Part shown: piece after piece, positions 10,783 through 21,926 of the stretch
Position numbering within the stretch: position 1 is the stretch's first letter
Layout: each line of letters begins with the position of its first letter
From: Bufo bufo
Lineage: Eukaryota; Chordata; Amphibia; Anura; Bufonidae
Assembly: GCF_905171765.1 (NCBI RefSeq)
Contig: NC_053392.1
Span: 31,612,192-31,676,191, forward strand
Direction: 5' to 3'
DNA length: 64,000 nt
The notes under the pieces: model-generated
What the model was told of the DNA's origin: nothing
The model's input: only the letters and a program-made list of their open reading frames with translations
Databases searched by the model: none
Translations under genes and position numbers: made by a program

Positions 10783-11612
10783 CATTTTCATGTACTCATT
10801 TTCATTAACAGCTCATAATCAGTCTTCACACATATTCGCCTCAATTACAACTCAAAGCCACACCCATTCACATTCCACTGAATCATTTATGTCTTCCAAC
10901 CCACATTGTTTCATCCCAAAACTTGCAGCACAGACAAACACAGCTTTCCTGGAAACAGATAGCCACACCACACCGAGAATTGCAGATGGTCTGTCGCTGT
11001 AAGACAATATACATGTTATAATCATACAGTCATTTTGTTAAAAGCCGGATTCCCACAGTACACTGCTTGGGAAAGAAGAAAGAAGATTATTGAACAATTC
11101 TTTGTCTTCTATAATAATATTACACATATAACATCACTTACTCTGCATGATTCCCTCCCCCCTTTCCCTGCTCCTCTTATCTCAGGAATGATTTTGTGTG
11201 AAGGTGGGGGGGAAATGAATTTCTCTATTTCACAGTTCCTGACCATCTTTTTGTCCCTCCAGTTGCCATAAATCGACTTGCCGCTCGGTGCCATGCCTGT
11301 GCTGCACCTAATAATCCTTCATCATTCAGCTTTTCCTGACACTGCTCTGTTTTCTCACTCGTTAAAACTCCCCCTTCAACATCACCGGAGTTCTGATGCC
11401 CTCAATCTGTAAGCTCTAACTTCACAGTTTCTTACAGATTTTCATCCCTGTTGCCAGCCGGGCGACCTTCTGTCCGGGGCCACACTTTCTCTAACATTCT
11501 TTGTCACATTTTAACTTTCAATTCTCCATATCACATTCTATAATCTCCCTCTTTCCTCGCTACTAGCTACTGTATTTTCTCCTTCATCTCCAAGTGAGTG
11601 GGACTGGCCCAT
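10783..11612 (-). pseudogene. gag: ERV-1 gag 5' part, broken, start at 11612
   Basis: On the minus strand an ATG at 11612-11610 begins MGQSHSLGDEGE, a typical retroviral Gag start with Gly2 available for N-myristoylation. The frame meets a stop after about 20 codons, and more stops and shifts follow. Other Gag domains are not recognisable. The segment continues across the inserted transposon towards 8481. Confidence 0.5.
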
Positions 11613-12048
11613 CTTAACAACAGTATTTCAAACTGACACACACACAAAACAGAGGAGTGATCAGCGCCTTTAACCCTTTCCTCCGCAGACAAAGGATTCA
11701 CCCTCCCCACTGTTTTTCTCAAATCTGACTATCACGTCTGACTAGTCAGCCGGGACTCCCCGCACGTCTTCCCCAAAACCAGGGGTCAGGCGGGCTCCGT
11801 CGCGTCTTCCTGGGGTCAGGTCAGGTAGAGAATATCACTGCAGTCTTCCCCTAGATCAAAAGGTCATGAGAGGTTCTACCGTCTTCCTAGGGTCAGGTCA
11901 GGTAGTCTCCGCAGTCTTCCATTAGATCAAAAGGTCATACGGCTCTACGCGTCTTCCTGGTCAGGTCAGCCGGAGTTTCTTTGTCCCACACCTCGGCGCT
12001 ACAGCGCCTCCTTCCAAACCAGGAGGTTACTGTCCCCTCCCTTTGTCT
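11613..12048 (-). other. ERV-1 untranslated leader with three tandem 50-70-bp repeats
   Basis: Between 11755 and 11975 three imperfect copies of a GTCTTCCTGGGTCAGGTCAG-type unit separated by AGATCAAAAGGTCAT are visible. This lies between the gag start and PLE-1, so it is the provirus leader. The leader resumes at 19915. Confidence 0.5.
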
Positions 12049-12059
12049 GTGGAAGGAGG

Positions 12060-13162
12060 TGGCAGGCAATTCTATATTGAATGCAAAAAGCCACCATCCA
12101 ATGCATACCGTCAGAGCAATCCCCGTGGGTGAATTTATGCGAACTGTTAGGAATTGCAGTAGAGTGGATGATTTGGAAGAGGAATTTGACAAAGTGGAGA
12201 AGAGATTGAGGGACAGAAACTATCCAGCTTGGATGATAAATAGAGGAAGAGAGCTAGCACTACAAAAAGAGAGAAAAGATATGCTGTTTGGAAAGTCAAA
12301 ATATAGGCCAAATAAGAAGACCCCTGCTGGTAGTGTGGAGACACGGGTAGACGGTGACCAGGACAGTGTTCCCACTCTATATTTGACATATAGTAATGAA
12401 TTCAACACAATCAGTTCTGCAATAAAAAAGTGTTTACCTATTTTATTTGATGACGATATTTTATATCAAGCACTTAAATCAGGTTGCAGAATAGTCTCTA
12501 GAAAAGCTCCTACCTTGTCTTGCTCGCTGTCCCCGTCTCTCTACACTGCCAGCAGCACTGGAACTAATTTTAAATCAAGCTGGCTCATTTACAAAGGATT
12601 CACGAAATGTGGAAGTAACCCCTGTAAGACTTGTGACTATGTGCTCCCCACGAGATCATTTGACAATGCAGTACACTCATCCAGGTATCCGATCCGTAGT
12701 TACATCAATTGTAATACGGAGGGTGTCATTTATGTCATCAGATGCACCTGTTGTGATTTGATGTACGTGGGTAGCACAGTTCGCAAATTCAAAATCCGCA
12801 TTCTTGAACACCTCAATTACATCAGCAATCCTAATATTTTGAATATTTCCAATTTAGCGAGGCACTTCATCCAAGTACATGCCCGCCAGGCATCATTTTT
12901 CCAGGCTTTTGCCATAGAGCGAGTTTTGGCCCCCAAAAGGGGTGGGGATCATCGGAAGAAAATTCTTCTCCGTGAGGCCTACTGGATCTTTAGACTGGGC
13001 ACCAGGGTTCCAGCAGGTCTTAATTTGAAAAAAGAACTAATAACACATTTACCAGTAGGCTTTATCAAGTTATGTGGTTTGGCCTTAATGTATATCATAA
13101 ATAACAAATATAATGTGATAGGACATATATTCCCAATTGGGTTATGCCATGCAATAAATTAA
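12060..13162 (+). CDS. Penelope-like protein C-terminus: RT thumb and GIY-YIG endonuclease
   Basis: An uninterrupted frame to TAA at 13160-13162. It opens in homologous sequence at about 12060 (KEVAGNSILNAKSHHP), the end of the Penelope RT thumb. It continues with RAIPVGEFMRTVRNCS, a basic linker with NPCKTC (possible zinc-binding cysteines), then the GIY-YIG nuclease: GVIYVIRCTCCDLMYVGSTV (here the motif reads VIYVI...MYVGST), RILEHL, and EAYWIFRLGTRVPAGLN. In Penelope elements this nuclease makes the target-site nick for reverse transcription. The RT palm is missing, so the copy is 5'-truncated. The upstream ATG at 11981 lies in ERV-1 leader sequence and is not the family start. Autonomous function is unlikely; the nuclease part itself shows no break. 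Confidence 0.8.
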
Positions 13163-13464
13163 AATAGGCAGCCTATAGTGTCCGGACCTTGCACACATCT
13201 CTGTTCATCTGCTCTGAGACGCTGTTCAGACAAGGCGGTTTTCCCTGTCTATCTTGACTGTGCATGAAAATTTCTAATACAGCGCACCCAGGATATTTTA
13301 GAAGTCATGTACTGTTTTGTTATATATTCCATTTGTATTACTTGTAAGCAAAAATCTCAGCCTGCCGTTATGATTGCAAGGCTATTATATCATTTTTGCT
13401 ATTTAATATCAGGTCTTCAGAGGAATCCGTTTATATTATCTGCTGTTATATAATGAATTCCAAC
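13163..13464 (+). other. PLE-1 3' untranslated region, first part
   Basis: No coding or structure recognised. It is continuous with the element up to the 8-bp duplication at 13465-13472. Confidence 0.5.
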
Positions 13465-14704
13465 ATGCTGGATAGTGTTGAGCGCGAATATTCGAATTGC
13501 GAATTTTTTTCTCGAATATCGCAATTTCGAGATTTCGCGAATATTTAGAATATCGTTCTATATATTCGCAAAATCGAATATTCGTTTTTTTTCTTTTTTT
13601 TTTATTATTATATTTTTTTCTTTCCCACTTCCCTAAAGTTGTTCTTACCTGTCCTTTGGATTCCTGGCTTCCTGGCTGCTCCAGTCAGTGGCGTTTTCAA
13701 CTTACTGCTATATTCCATATTAGCTAAATTACAATCTAATCTATATGTGTATTTTACGAAATTTCGCAATAGTCGGAATTGCGATGCGAGTAATATAACA
13801 CGAAATAGTCGCATGAAGATTTCAACTTAGCACTGCTATATTCCATATTCTAGCCTAATATGGAAGATAGCTGTGCTAAGTTAGCACTGCTATATTCCAT
13901 ATTAGGCTAGAATATGGAGTATAGCAGTGCTAAGTTGAAATCTTCATGCGACTATTTCGTGTTATATTACTCGCATCGCAATTTCTACTTTTGCAAATGT
14001 TCTTAATATTGCTCTAACTTCGTCTTTTAGAAATTTCGTTATATTGCTCTAACTTCGTCTCTTAGAATATTACGAATATTCTAAAAGACGAAGTTAGAGC
14101 AATATTACGAAATTTCGTAAAATACACATATAGATTGTAATTTAGCTAATATAGTGCTATAATCCCTTTTTTTTCCTGTAATTTTTTTTTGCCTCTTCTG
14201 AACTTAAGTTTTGTAAAATATGTACACTATTAAAAAATATTACTATAGCAGTATATTAGCTTAAATACAATATATGTGTATTTTACGAAATTTCCTAATA
14301 TTGCTCTAACTTCGTCTTTTAGAATATTACGAATATTCTAAAAGACGAAGTTAGAGCAATATTAAGAACATTTGCAAAAGTCGAAATTGCGATGCGAGTA
14401 ATATAACACGAAATAGTCGCATGAAGATTTCAACTTAGCACAGCTATATTCCATATTCTAGCCTAATATGGAATATAGCAGTGCTAACTTAACACAGCTA
14501 TATTCCATATTAGGCTAGAATATGGAATATAGCAGTGCTAAGTTTAAATCTTTATGCGACTATTTCGTGTTATATTACTCACATCGCAATTTCGACTTTT
14601 GCAAATGTTCTTAACCTCCTCAGGACCGCCGTACGCAGGATTGCGTCTTTGCGGCGGCCCTGCTCTTCTGGGTGGACGCGCCGGCGCGTCCTCTCGCGAG
14701 ACGC

Positions 14705-14935
14705 GAGATTTCCTGTGAACGCGCGCACACAGGCGCGCGCGTTCACAGGAACGGAAGGTAAGAGAGTGGATCTCCAGCCTGCCAGCGGCGATCGTTCGCT
14801 GGCAGGCTGGAGATGTGTTTTTTTTAACCCCTAACAGGTATATTAGACGCTGTTTTGATAACAGCGTCTAATATACCTGCTACCTGGTCCTCTGGTGGTC
14901 CCCTTTGTTTGGATCGACCACCAGAGGACACAGGT
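14705..14935. repeat. Cluster of four adjacent hairpins
   Basis: Four near-perfect inverted repeats follow one another: CCTGTGAACGCGCGC around a CACACAG loop (about 14712-14750), CTCCAGCCTGCCAGC (about 14770-14813), AGGTATATTAGACGCTGTT (about 14836-14879), and CCTCTGGTGGTC (about 14889-14929). The same cluster is at 41055-41275, so it is a fixed part of the family. Confidence 0.85.
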
Positions 14936-15009
14936 AGCTCAGTAAATATGTTGCACCAAGCACCACTACACTACACCCCCCCTGTCACTTATTAACCCCT
15001 TATTCACCC

Positions 15010-16715
15010 TTGATCACCCCTGATCACCCCATATAGACTCCCTGATCACCCCCCTGTCATTGATTACACCCCTGTCATTGATCAACCCCCTGTAAAGCTC
15101 CATTCAGATGTCCGCATGATTTTTACGGATCCACTGATAGATGGATCGGATCCGCAAAACGCATACGGACGTCTGAATGAAGCCTTACAGGGGCGTGATC
15201 AATGACTGTGGTGATCACGCCATATAGACTCCCTGATCACCCCCCTGTCATTGATTACACCCCTGTCATTGATCAACCCCCTGTAAAGCTCCATTCAGAT
15301 GTCTGCATGATTTTTACGGATCCACTGATAGATGGATCGGATCCGCAAAACGCATACGGACGTCTGAATGAAGCCTTACAGGGGCGTGATCAATGACTGT
15401 GGTGATCACCCCATATAGACTCCCTGATCACCCCCCTGTCATTGATTACACCCCTGTCATTGATCAACCCCCTGTAAAGCTTCATTCAGATGTCCGCATG
15501 ATTTTTACGGATCCACTGATAAATGAATCGGATCCGCAAAACGCATACGGACGTCTAAATGAAGCCTTACAGGGGCGTGATCAATGACTGTGGTGATCAC
15601 CCCATATAGACTCCCTGATCACCCCCCTGTCATTGATCAACCCCCTGTAAAGCTTCATTCAGATGTCCGCATGATTTTTACGGATCCACTGATAAATGGA
15701 TCGGATCCGCAAAACGCATACGGACGTCTGAATGAAGCCTTACAGGGGCGTGATCAATGACTGTGGTGATCACCCCATATAGACTCCCTGATCACCCCCC
15801 TGTTATTGATTACACCCCTGTCATTGATCAACCCCCTGTAAAGCTTCATTCAGATGTCCGCATGATTTTTACGGATCCACTGATAAATGGATCGGATCCG
15901 CAAAACGCATACGGACGTCTGAATGAAGCCTTACAGGGGCGTGATCAATGACTGTGGTGATCACCCCATATAGACTCCCTGATCACCCCCCTGTCATTGA
16001 TTACACCCCTGTCATTGATCAACGGATCCACTGATAGATGGATCGGATCCGCAAAACGCATACGGGCGTCTGAATGAAGCCTTACAGGGGCGTGATCAAT
16101 GACTGTGGTTATCACCCCATATAGACTCCCTGATCACCCCCCTGTCATTGATCAACCCCCTGTAAAGCTCCATTCAGATGTCCGCATGATTTTTACGGAT
16201 CCACTGATAAATGGATCGGATCCGCAAAACGCATACGACGTCTGAATGAAGCCTTACAGGGGCGTGATCAATGACTGTGGTTATCACCCCATATAGACTC
16301 CCTGATCAGCCCCCTGTCATTGATTACACCCCTGTCATTGATCAACCCCCTGTAAAGCTCCATTCAGATGTCCGCATGATTTTTACGGATCCACTGATAG
16401 ATGGATCGGATCCGCAAAACACATACAGGCGTCTCCCTGGAGCCTTCCAGGGGGGGTGATCACCCCATATAGACTCCCTGATCATCCCCCTGTCATTGAT
16501 CACCCCCCCCTGTCATGCTGCATTCAGATGTCCGCATGATTTTTACGGATCCACGGATACATGGATCGGATCCGCAAAACACATACGGACATCTGAATGG
16601 AGCCTTACAGGGGGGTGATCAATGACAGGGGGGTGATCACCCCATAAAGACTCTCTGATCACCCCCCTGTCATTGATCACCCCCCCTGTCATTGATCACC
16701 CCTCTGTAAGGCTCC
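15010..16715 (+). repeat. Satellite array, about 150-192-bp unit, nine to ten copies
   Basis: Units start CATATAGACTCCCTGATCAC and recur at about 15037, 15220, 15411, 15602, 15776, 15968, 16117, 16291 and later. Each unit contains an inverted pair (TTCAGATGTCCG against CGGACGTCTGAA) around two GGATCC sites. The 62-64-codon open frames seen in most units are repeats of the same satellite and not genes. Confidence 0.9.
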
Positions 16716-18720
16716 ATTCAGACATTTTTTTGGCCCAAGTTAGCGGAAATTATTTATTTTTTTCTTACAAAGTCTCATATTCCACTAACTTGTGTCAAAA
16801 AATAAAATCTCACATGAACTCACCATACCCCTCACGGAATCCAAATGCGTAAAATTTTTTAGACATTTATATTCCAGACTTCTTCTCACGCTTTAGTGCC
16901 CCTAGAATGCCAGGGCAGTATAAATACCCCACATTTGACCCCATTTCGGAAAGAAGACACCCCAAGGTATTCCGTGAGGGGCATATTGAGTCCATGAAAG
17001 ATTGAAATTTTTGTCCCAAGTTAGCGGAAAGGGAGACTTTGTGAGAAAAAAAAAAAAATATCAATTTCTGCTAACTTGTGCCAAAAAAAAAAAAAAATCT
17101 ATGAACTCGTCATGCCCCTCATTGAATACCTTGGGGTGTCTTCTTTCCAAAATGGGGTCACATGTGGGGTATTTATACTGCCCTGGCATTCTAGGGGTCC
17201 TAAAGCGTGAGAAGAAGTCTGGGATCCAAATGTCTAAAAATGCCCTCATAAAATGAATGTGGGCCCCTTTGCGCATCTAGGCTGCAAAAAAGTGTCACAC
17301 ATGTGGTATCGCCGTACTCAGGAGAAGTTGGGGAATGTGTTTTGGGGTGTCATTTTACATATACCCATGCTGGGTGAGATAAATATCTTGGTCAAATGCC
17401 AACTTTGTATAAAAAAATGGGAAAAGTTGTCTTTTGCCGAGATATTTCTTTCACCCAGCATGGGTATATGTAAAAAGACACCCCAAAACACATTGCCCAA
17501 CTTCTCCCGAGTACGGCGATACCACATGTGTGACACTTTTTTGTAGCCTAGGTGGGCAAAGGGGCCCACATTCCAAAGAGCACCTTTAGGATTTCACAGG
17601 TCATTTACCTACTTACCACACATTAGGGCCCCTGGAAAATGCCAGGGCAGTATAACTACCCCACAAGTGACCCCATTTTGGAAATAAGACACCCCAAGGT
17701 ATTCCGTGAGGGGCATGGCGAGTTCCTAGAATTTTTTATTTTTTGTCACAAGTTAGTGGAAAATGATGATTTTTTTTATTTTTTTATTTTCATACAAAGT
17801 CTCATATTCCACTAACTTGTGACAAAAATAAAAACTTCCATGAACTCACTATGCCCATCAGCGAATACCTTGGGGTCTCTTCTTTCCAAAATGGGGTCAC
17901 TTGTGGGGTAGTTATACTGCCCTGGCATTCTAGGGGCCCAAATGTGTGGTAAGGAGTTTGAAATCAAATTCTGTAAAAAATGACCAGTCAAATCCGAAAG
18001 GTGCTCTTTGGAATATGGGCCCCTTTGCCCACATAGGCTGCAAAAAAGTGTCACACATCTGGTATCTCCGTACTCAGGAGAAGTTGGGGAATGTGTTTTG
18101 GGGTGTCATTTTACATATACCCATGCTGGGTGAGAGAAATATCTTGGCAAAAGACAACTTTTCCCATATTTTTATACAAAGTTGGCATTTGACCAAGATA
18201 TTTATCTCACCCAGCATGGGTATATGTAAAAAGACACCCCAAAACACATTCCTCAACTTCTCCTGAATACAGTGATACCAGATGTGTGACACTTTTTTGC
18301 AGCCTAGGTGGGCAAAGGGGCCCATATTCCAAAGAGCACCTTTCGGATTTCACTGGTCATTTTTTACAAATTTGATTTCAAACTCCTTACCACACATTTG
18401 GGCCCCTAGAATGCCAGGGCAGTATAACTACCCCACAAGTGACCCCATTTTGGAAAGAAGAGACCCCAAGGTATTTCGTGATGGGCATAGTGAGTTCATA
18501 GAACTTTTTATTTTTTGTCACAAGTTAGTGGAATATGAAACTTTGTAAGAAAAAAAAATAAAAAAAAAATCATCATTTTCCGCTAACTTGTGACAAAAAA
18601 TAAAAAGTTCTATGAACTCACTATGCCCATCAGCGAATACCTTAGGGTGTGTACTTTCCGAAATGGGGTCATTTGTGGGGTGTTTGTACTGTCTGGGCAT
18701 TGTAGAACCTCAGGAAACAT
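16716..18720. repeat. Palindromic blocks of the TTAA element, copy 1
   Basis: Long inverted repeats joined by T-rich tracts: CAAGTTAGCGGAA / TTCCGCTAACTTG-type arms, and a block (about 17250-17570 and 18000-18325) whose two strands encode almost the same 83-codon peptide (GPFAHLGCKKVSHIWY...). This identity follows from palindromy. There is no evidence of protein selection, so I do not call genes. Confidence 0.8.
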
Positions 18721-19168
18721 GACAGGTGCTCAGAAAGTCAGAGCTGCTTCAAAAAGCGGAAATTCACATTTTTGTACCATAGTTTGTAAACGCTATAACT
18801 TTTACCCAAACCATTTTTTTTTTTACCCAAACATTTTTTTTTTTATCAAAGACATGTAGAACAATAAATTTAGAGCAAAATTTCTATATGGATCTCGTTT
18901 TTTTTGCAAAATTTTACAACTGAAAGTGAAAAATGTCATTTTTTTGCAAAAAAATCGTTAAATTTCGATTAATAACAAAAAAAGTAAAAATGTCAGCAGC
19001 AATGAAATACCACCAAATGAAAGCTCTATTAGTGAGAAGAAAAGGAGGTAAAATTCATTTGGGTGGTAAGTTGCATGACCGAGCAATAAACGGTGAAAGT
19101 AGTGTAGGTCAGAAGTGTAAAAAGTGGCCTCGTCTTTCAGGGTGTTTAAGCACTGGGGGCTGAGGTGG
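18721..19168. other. AT-rich tail of TTAA element, copy 1
   Basis: Homopolymer-rich DNA shared almost base for base with 46970-47360. It ends in CTGAGGTGG before TTAA. No gene. Confidence 0.6.
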
Positions 19169-19477
19169 TTAATATTGCTCTAACTTCGTCTTTTAGAATA
19201 TTCGTAATATTCTAAAAGACGAAGTTAGAGCAATATTATGAAATTTCGTAAAATACACATATTAGCCGAGCCATAGTCAATTAGCATAGGAACGTTGCCT
19301 TATACTATCAAGATAAATATTCGCAATATGCGAAAAAAATAAATCGCATATTATTTGCGATAATTGGAATAATTTCAAATATTCGATTTCGAAGAATATA
19401 ACACGAATATTCATGCGAATATTCGCGAAACATCGCGAAATCGAATATGGCACCTCCCGCTCATCACTAATGCTGGA

Positions 19478-19907
19478 AGGCAAAAGGTCATAAGTGGTTT
19501 GTTATTAGTTTTGTATTTAGCTTTTGTATGTATTATATGCTTTTAATTGATGGAACAATGACACGTTCACACTGTGCGGTTTTCTTGTTACCGAACGAAA
19601 ACACTGGTTAATCCAGGGTTAATATGTCCAGAGAAAGGTCTACACAGTGTGTCATCAATTACGACTGTGATTGATACAACAAACGAAAAGGTGTGTCAAA
19701 GTGTGCAGCAACCTATGGTGTTTGAGACTCGTTCCTCGCTATTGGAGGAGGGGTACTCCAACTCCTTTATATCGAAGGGCCACACTTAGCAATTTGTTAC
19801 GACTAAGGGTACTCACCCGAAACGCGTCAACGTTCCTGCCGTGTACTTGATGGTTATGTCTGTCAACTGTAAGCGAACAATAAAGACGAGCTGACAGAGG
19901 AACTCTA
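19478..19907 (+). other. PLE-1 terminal region with a degenerate hammerhead-like core
   Basis: A stem GGGT-ACTC-ACCC (19807-19818) is followed by GAAA (19819-19822), CGC and GTC (19826-19828), the 3' half of the hammerhead layout found in Penelope ends. The CUGANGA box expected just before the stem is replaced by CGACTAA, so cleavage activity is unlikely. An AATAAAG follows at about 19889. Confidence 0.45.
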
Positions 19908-19914
19908 TTTGTCT

Positions 19915-20343
19915 CCGGGATCCTTCTTTACTTACCTGCAGCCTGCTACGGGAACACTCCCCAGGGCCTCTGGAGCCGGGATTATACATCAGACCAGGAA
20001 GGTGAGCTGGATCAATTTTTCCATATCTGTGGTTTTACCGTCTGTGCTCAACTCACTCCTCACATAAATCACAGACACACACAAAGCATATACACACCAG
20101 AGTGATCTATGATTTCAGACTATGGTCTATGGGCCCCAGGCTTTCAGCATTACAGCCGACTACTATACTTACATGGGTACCACCTCACAGCAGACTAAGC
20201 CAACATGAAGTGACGAACTAAATGGCAGAAAGGCAGGTAAGAATATTCTTACCATTCTATGAAAGCCGGCCATCTCCTCTCTGCCGTTCGTCAAGTCCTG
20301 GGGCCTCTTGTGTGTCGGCTGTTGATGCTCCCTTCGCCTTGGG
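19915..20343 (-). other. ERV-1 leader, part next to the primer site
   Basis: On the minus strand a consensus splice donor CAG/GTAAGTAAAG lies at about 19932-19943, downstream of the primer site as expected for a retroviral leader. No coding is visible. Confidence 0.5.
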
Positions 20344-20363
20344 GCCCCACGTTGGGGGCGCCA
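20344..20363 (-). other. ERV-1 primer binding site, lysine tRNA type
   Basis: On the minus strand TGGCGCCCCCAACGTGGGGC begins two bases after the 5' LTR. It matches the lysine-tRNA primer site TGGCGCCCAACGTGGGGC except for two extra C residues. Confidence 0.75.
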
Positions 20364-20365
20364 TT

Positions 20366-21011
20366 TGTTAAAGCAGCCCTAAATTAGGGGATTTTAGATA
20401 CACTCTGGTGTTCCAGATCAATGTACCCCCCCAGGGGTTAATATCCACGCGTGGCTGAGAGACTAGACGCTGACACATAGATGGTCAATGCAATCTCTAA
20501 CTTTTATTACATGGGATAAGCCGTATATACATCTTCAGAAGAGGGCAGTCCTCTCTGAGGCTAAAACATTGTTTCATTGGTCAAAAAGGAAGAAGAGATA
20601 AGAGAAACAGAGATAACACTTCAACATCTGCGCAGTGAATACCACTTTGGAATGTGAACTAATGTAAACATCTAAGTGTTCGCCATTTTGTAATGGCGGA
20701 CAATCTAACAATAATACTGCATACGTCATATGTGACACTTCAAAGAGGTGCTTCTCTATAGGCAGTGAATAATATATATATCATCAAGCCATATGATTGG
20801 CTTACGCATCTCTACCACACTCTATGGGACACCTGTAGAAAGATGAGAAATCAGACACTTCTCACAGCACAGCACTTTGCCCCCCTCTCTCTCCTCTCCA
20901 GCCTTGAAACAAAGAGAGGGGTGGGGGGGGGAGGCACTTGGAGAAGAAAAAGTTAACTCATTACAGTCCTAGTTATACAAAAAATGGAATAAAATTCACA
21001 CATCTTTAACA
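20366..21011 (-). repeat. ERV-1 5' LTR (right copy)
   Basis: A 646-bp partner of 4897-5540, about 1.2% different by eye. It is bounded by TGTTAAAG and CTTTAACA and followed by the target duplication TCCC. It carries the promoter on the minus strand because the primer site adjoins its left edge. Confidence 0.9.
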
Positions 21012-21926
21012 TCCCCGTCAAGCCAGATGGGCTCTGTTTTTTACTCGTTTTGATTTTTCCATTACGTTCAGGCCGGGAAGTAAAAATGTGAAGGCGGACA
21101 CATTATCTCGGACCTTCCATGCTTTTCAACCTACTGAGGTATCACCTGAATCCATCCTATCAACAAAAATCTTCATAGCAGCTCTAACACAGGATATCTC
21201 GGCTTGCATTAGGTCTGAACAACATCTGGCACCAGTATCCACCCCAACAGATAAGTTGTTTGTTCCCGTACAATTTCATCTCCAGCTGTTAAGTGAGTGT
21301 CACGATTCTGCCTTTTGTGGACATCCGGGTGTTGAGGGCACTAAGGATCTGGTTTCTAGATCTTATTGGTGGCCCACTCTAACTAGGGATGTCAAGTCCT
21401 ACGTGTCAGCCTGTGAGGTTTGTGCTAGGTCCAAGACACCTAGGACTCGCCCTGCTGGTAACCTACGACCCCTACCCATTCCCAGTAGACCCTGGTCCCA
21501 TATCTCGATGGACTTTATAACTGACCTACCGCCGGCGGAGGGTAAGACTGTAGTTTGGGTAGTGGTCGATAGGTTTAGCAAGATGGTCCATTTCATTCCC
21601 CTGGCTAAACTCCCGAATGCCAAAACCCTGGCGTCTATTTTTGTGAAAGAAATTGTTCGATTGCATGGTATCCCGGAAAATATTGTTTCTGACAGGGGTG
21701 TGCAGTTTGTGTCCAAATTGAGGGTAATGGGCAGACTGAACGCCTTAATCAGTCTGTGGAACAATTCTTGAGGTTGTATGTTGCTGATGACCAGCAATTA
21801 TGGGTGAAATTTCTTCCATTGGCTGAATTTGCTTTGAATAGCCGTGTCAATTCTTCTGCTGGGGTTTCACCTTTCTTTTGTAACCATGGTTTCCATCCCC
21901 GTTTTCATTCTGGGTCATCCGTCTCC
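21012..21926 (+). pseudogene. pol: Gypsy-1 RNase H end and integrase, deleted at the C-terminus
   Basis: Coding resumes after ERV-1. KNVKADTLSR ends RNase H. The integrase zinc-binding HHCC set follows (HDSAFCGHPG..., then CEVCARSKTPRTRPAG), then the core: MDFITDLPPAEGKTVVWVVV with the first Asp, and [11 protein letters not shown] with the second. A deletion and frameshift near 21720 remove the residues between the second Asp and GQTER, whose Glu lies in another frame. The last recognisable block is [20 protein letters not shown]. The usual C-terminal chromodomain is absent: coding fuses directly to LTR sequence at about 21927. Confidence 0.85.

Larger units (their letters stand above)
14615..19168. 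mobile_element. TTAA-flanked satellite element, copy 1
   Basis: Flanked by TTAA (14611-14614 and 19169-19172), with short inverted ends CC(T)CCTCAG / CTGAGG(T)GG. TTAA targets occur in piggyBac and Kolobok elements; which applies here is unresolved because no transposase is present. The order inside is a GC-rich hairpin cluster, a satellite array, palindromic blocks and an AT-rich tail. Copy 2 at 40958-47421 has the same order but more satellite units and palindromic blocks. Confidence 0.75.
13473..19469. mobile_element. AT-rich hAT-like non-autonomous element
   Basis: The ends are TAGTGTTGAGCGCGAATATT and, reversed, TAGTGATGAGCGGGAGG. The 8-bp duplication ATGCTGGA is exact on both sides (13465-13472 and 19470-19477), the length expected for hAT. 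The outer parts (13473-14610 and 19173-19469) are built of long AT-rich inverted repeats (for example the GCACTGCTATATTCCATATT arms at 13840-13940 and 14440-14540) and ATTCGCGAAA-like motifs. It has no transposase. A TTAA element sits inside. Confidence 0.8.
12049..19907 (+). mobile_element. PLE-1: Penelope-like retroelement, 5'-truncated
   Basis: The segment carries the C-terminal third of a Penelope-like protein (feature below) and a 3' region that resumes at 19470 after a nested insertion. That region contains CCGAAACGCGTC and an AATAAAG signal near 19889, as in Penelope terminal regions. A 7-bp TTTGTCT occurs at 12042-12048 and 19908-19914 and may be the target duplication, though the exact ends are uncertain. 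It is inserted in the ERV-1 leader. Confidence 0.65.
4897..21011 (-). mobile_element. ERV-1: endogenous retrovirus inserted in gypsy-1, no env seen
   Basis: Two LTRs flank a degraded provirus read right to left: 5' LTR, primer site, leader with splice donor, gag start MGQSHS at 11612, protease, partial RT, RNase H, integrase, polypurine tract, 3' LTR. The order and integrase C-terminus resemble gamma/epsilon-type retroviruses. Target duplication TCCC (4893-4896 and 21012-21015) is 4 bp. The integrase tail lies close to the polypurine tract and no env is seen. The provirus is further split by a TA-flanked transposon and by PLE-1. It is an old, defective retroviral copy. Confidence 0.85.

Noticed and set aside
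11981..12059. ATG at 11981 as the true start of the Penelope-like protein
   Set aside because: The first ~26 codons lie in ERV-1 leader sequence, and the Penelope similarity begins only at about 12060 in the middle of a domain.
15202..16459. Repeated 62-64-codon frames (TVVITPYRLPD...)
   Set aside because: Each is one satellite unit; they occur at satellite spacing only and have no domain.
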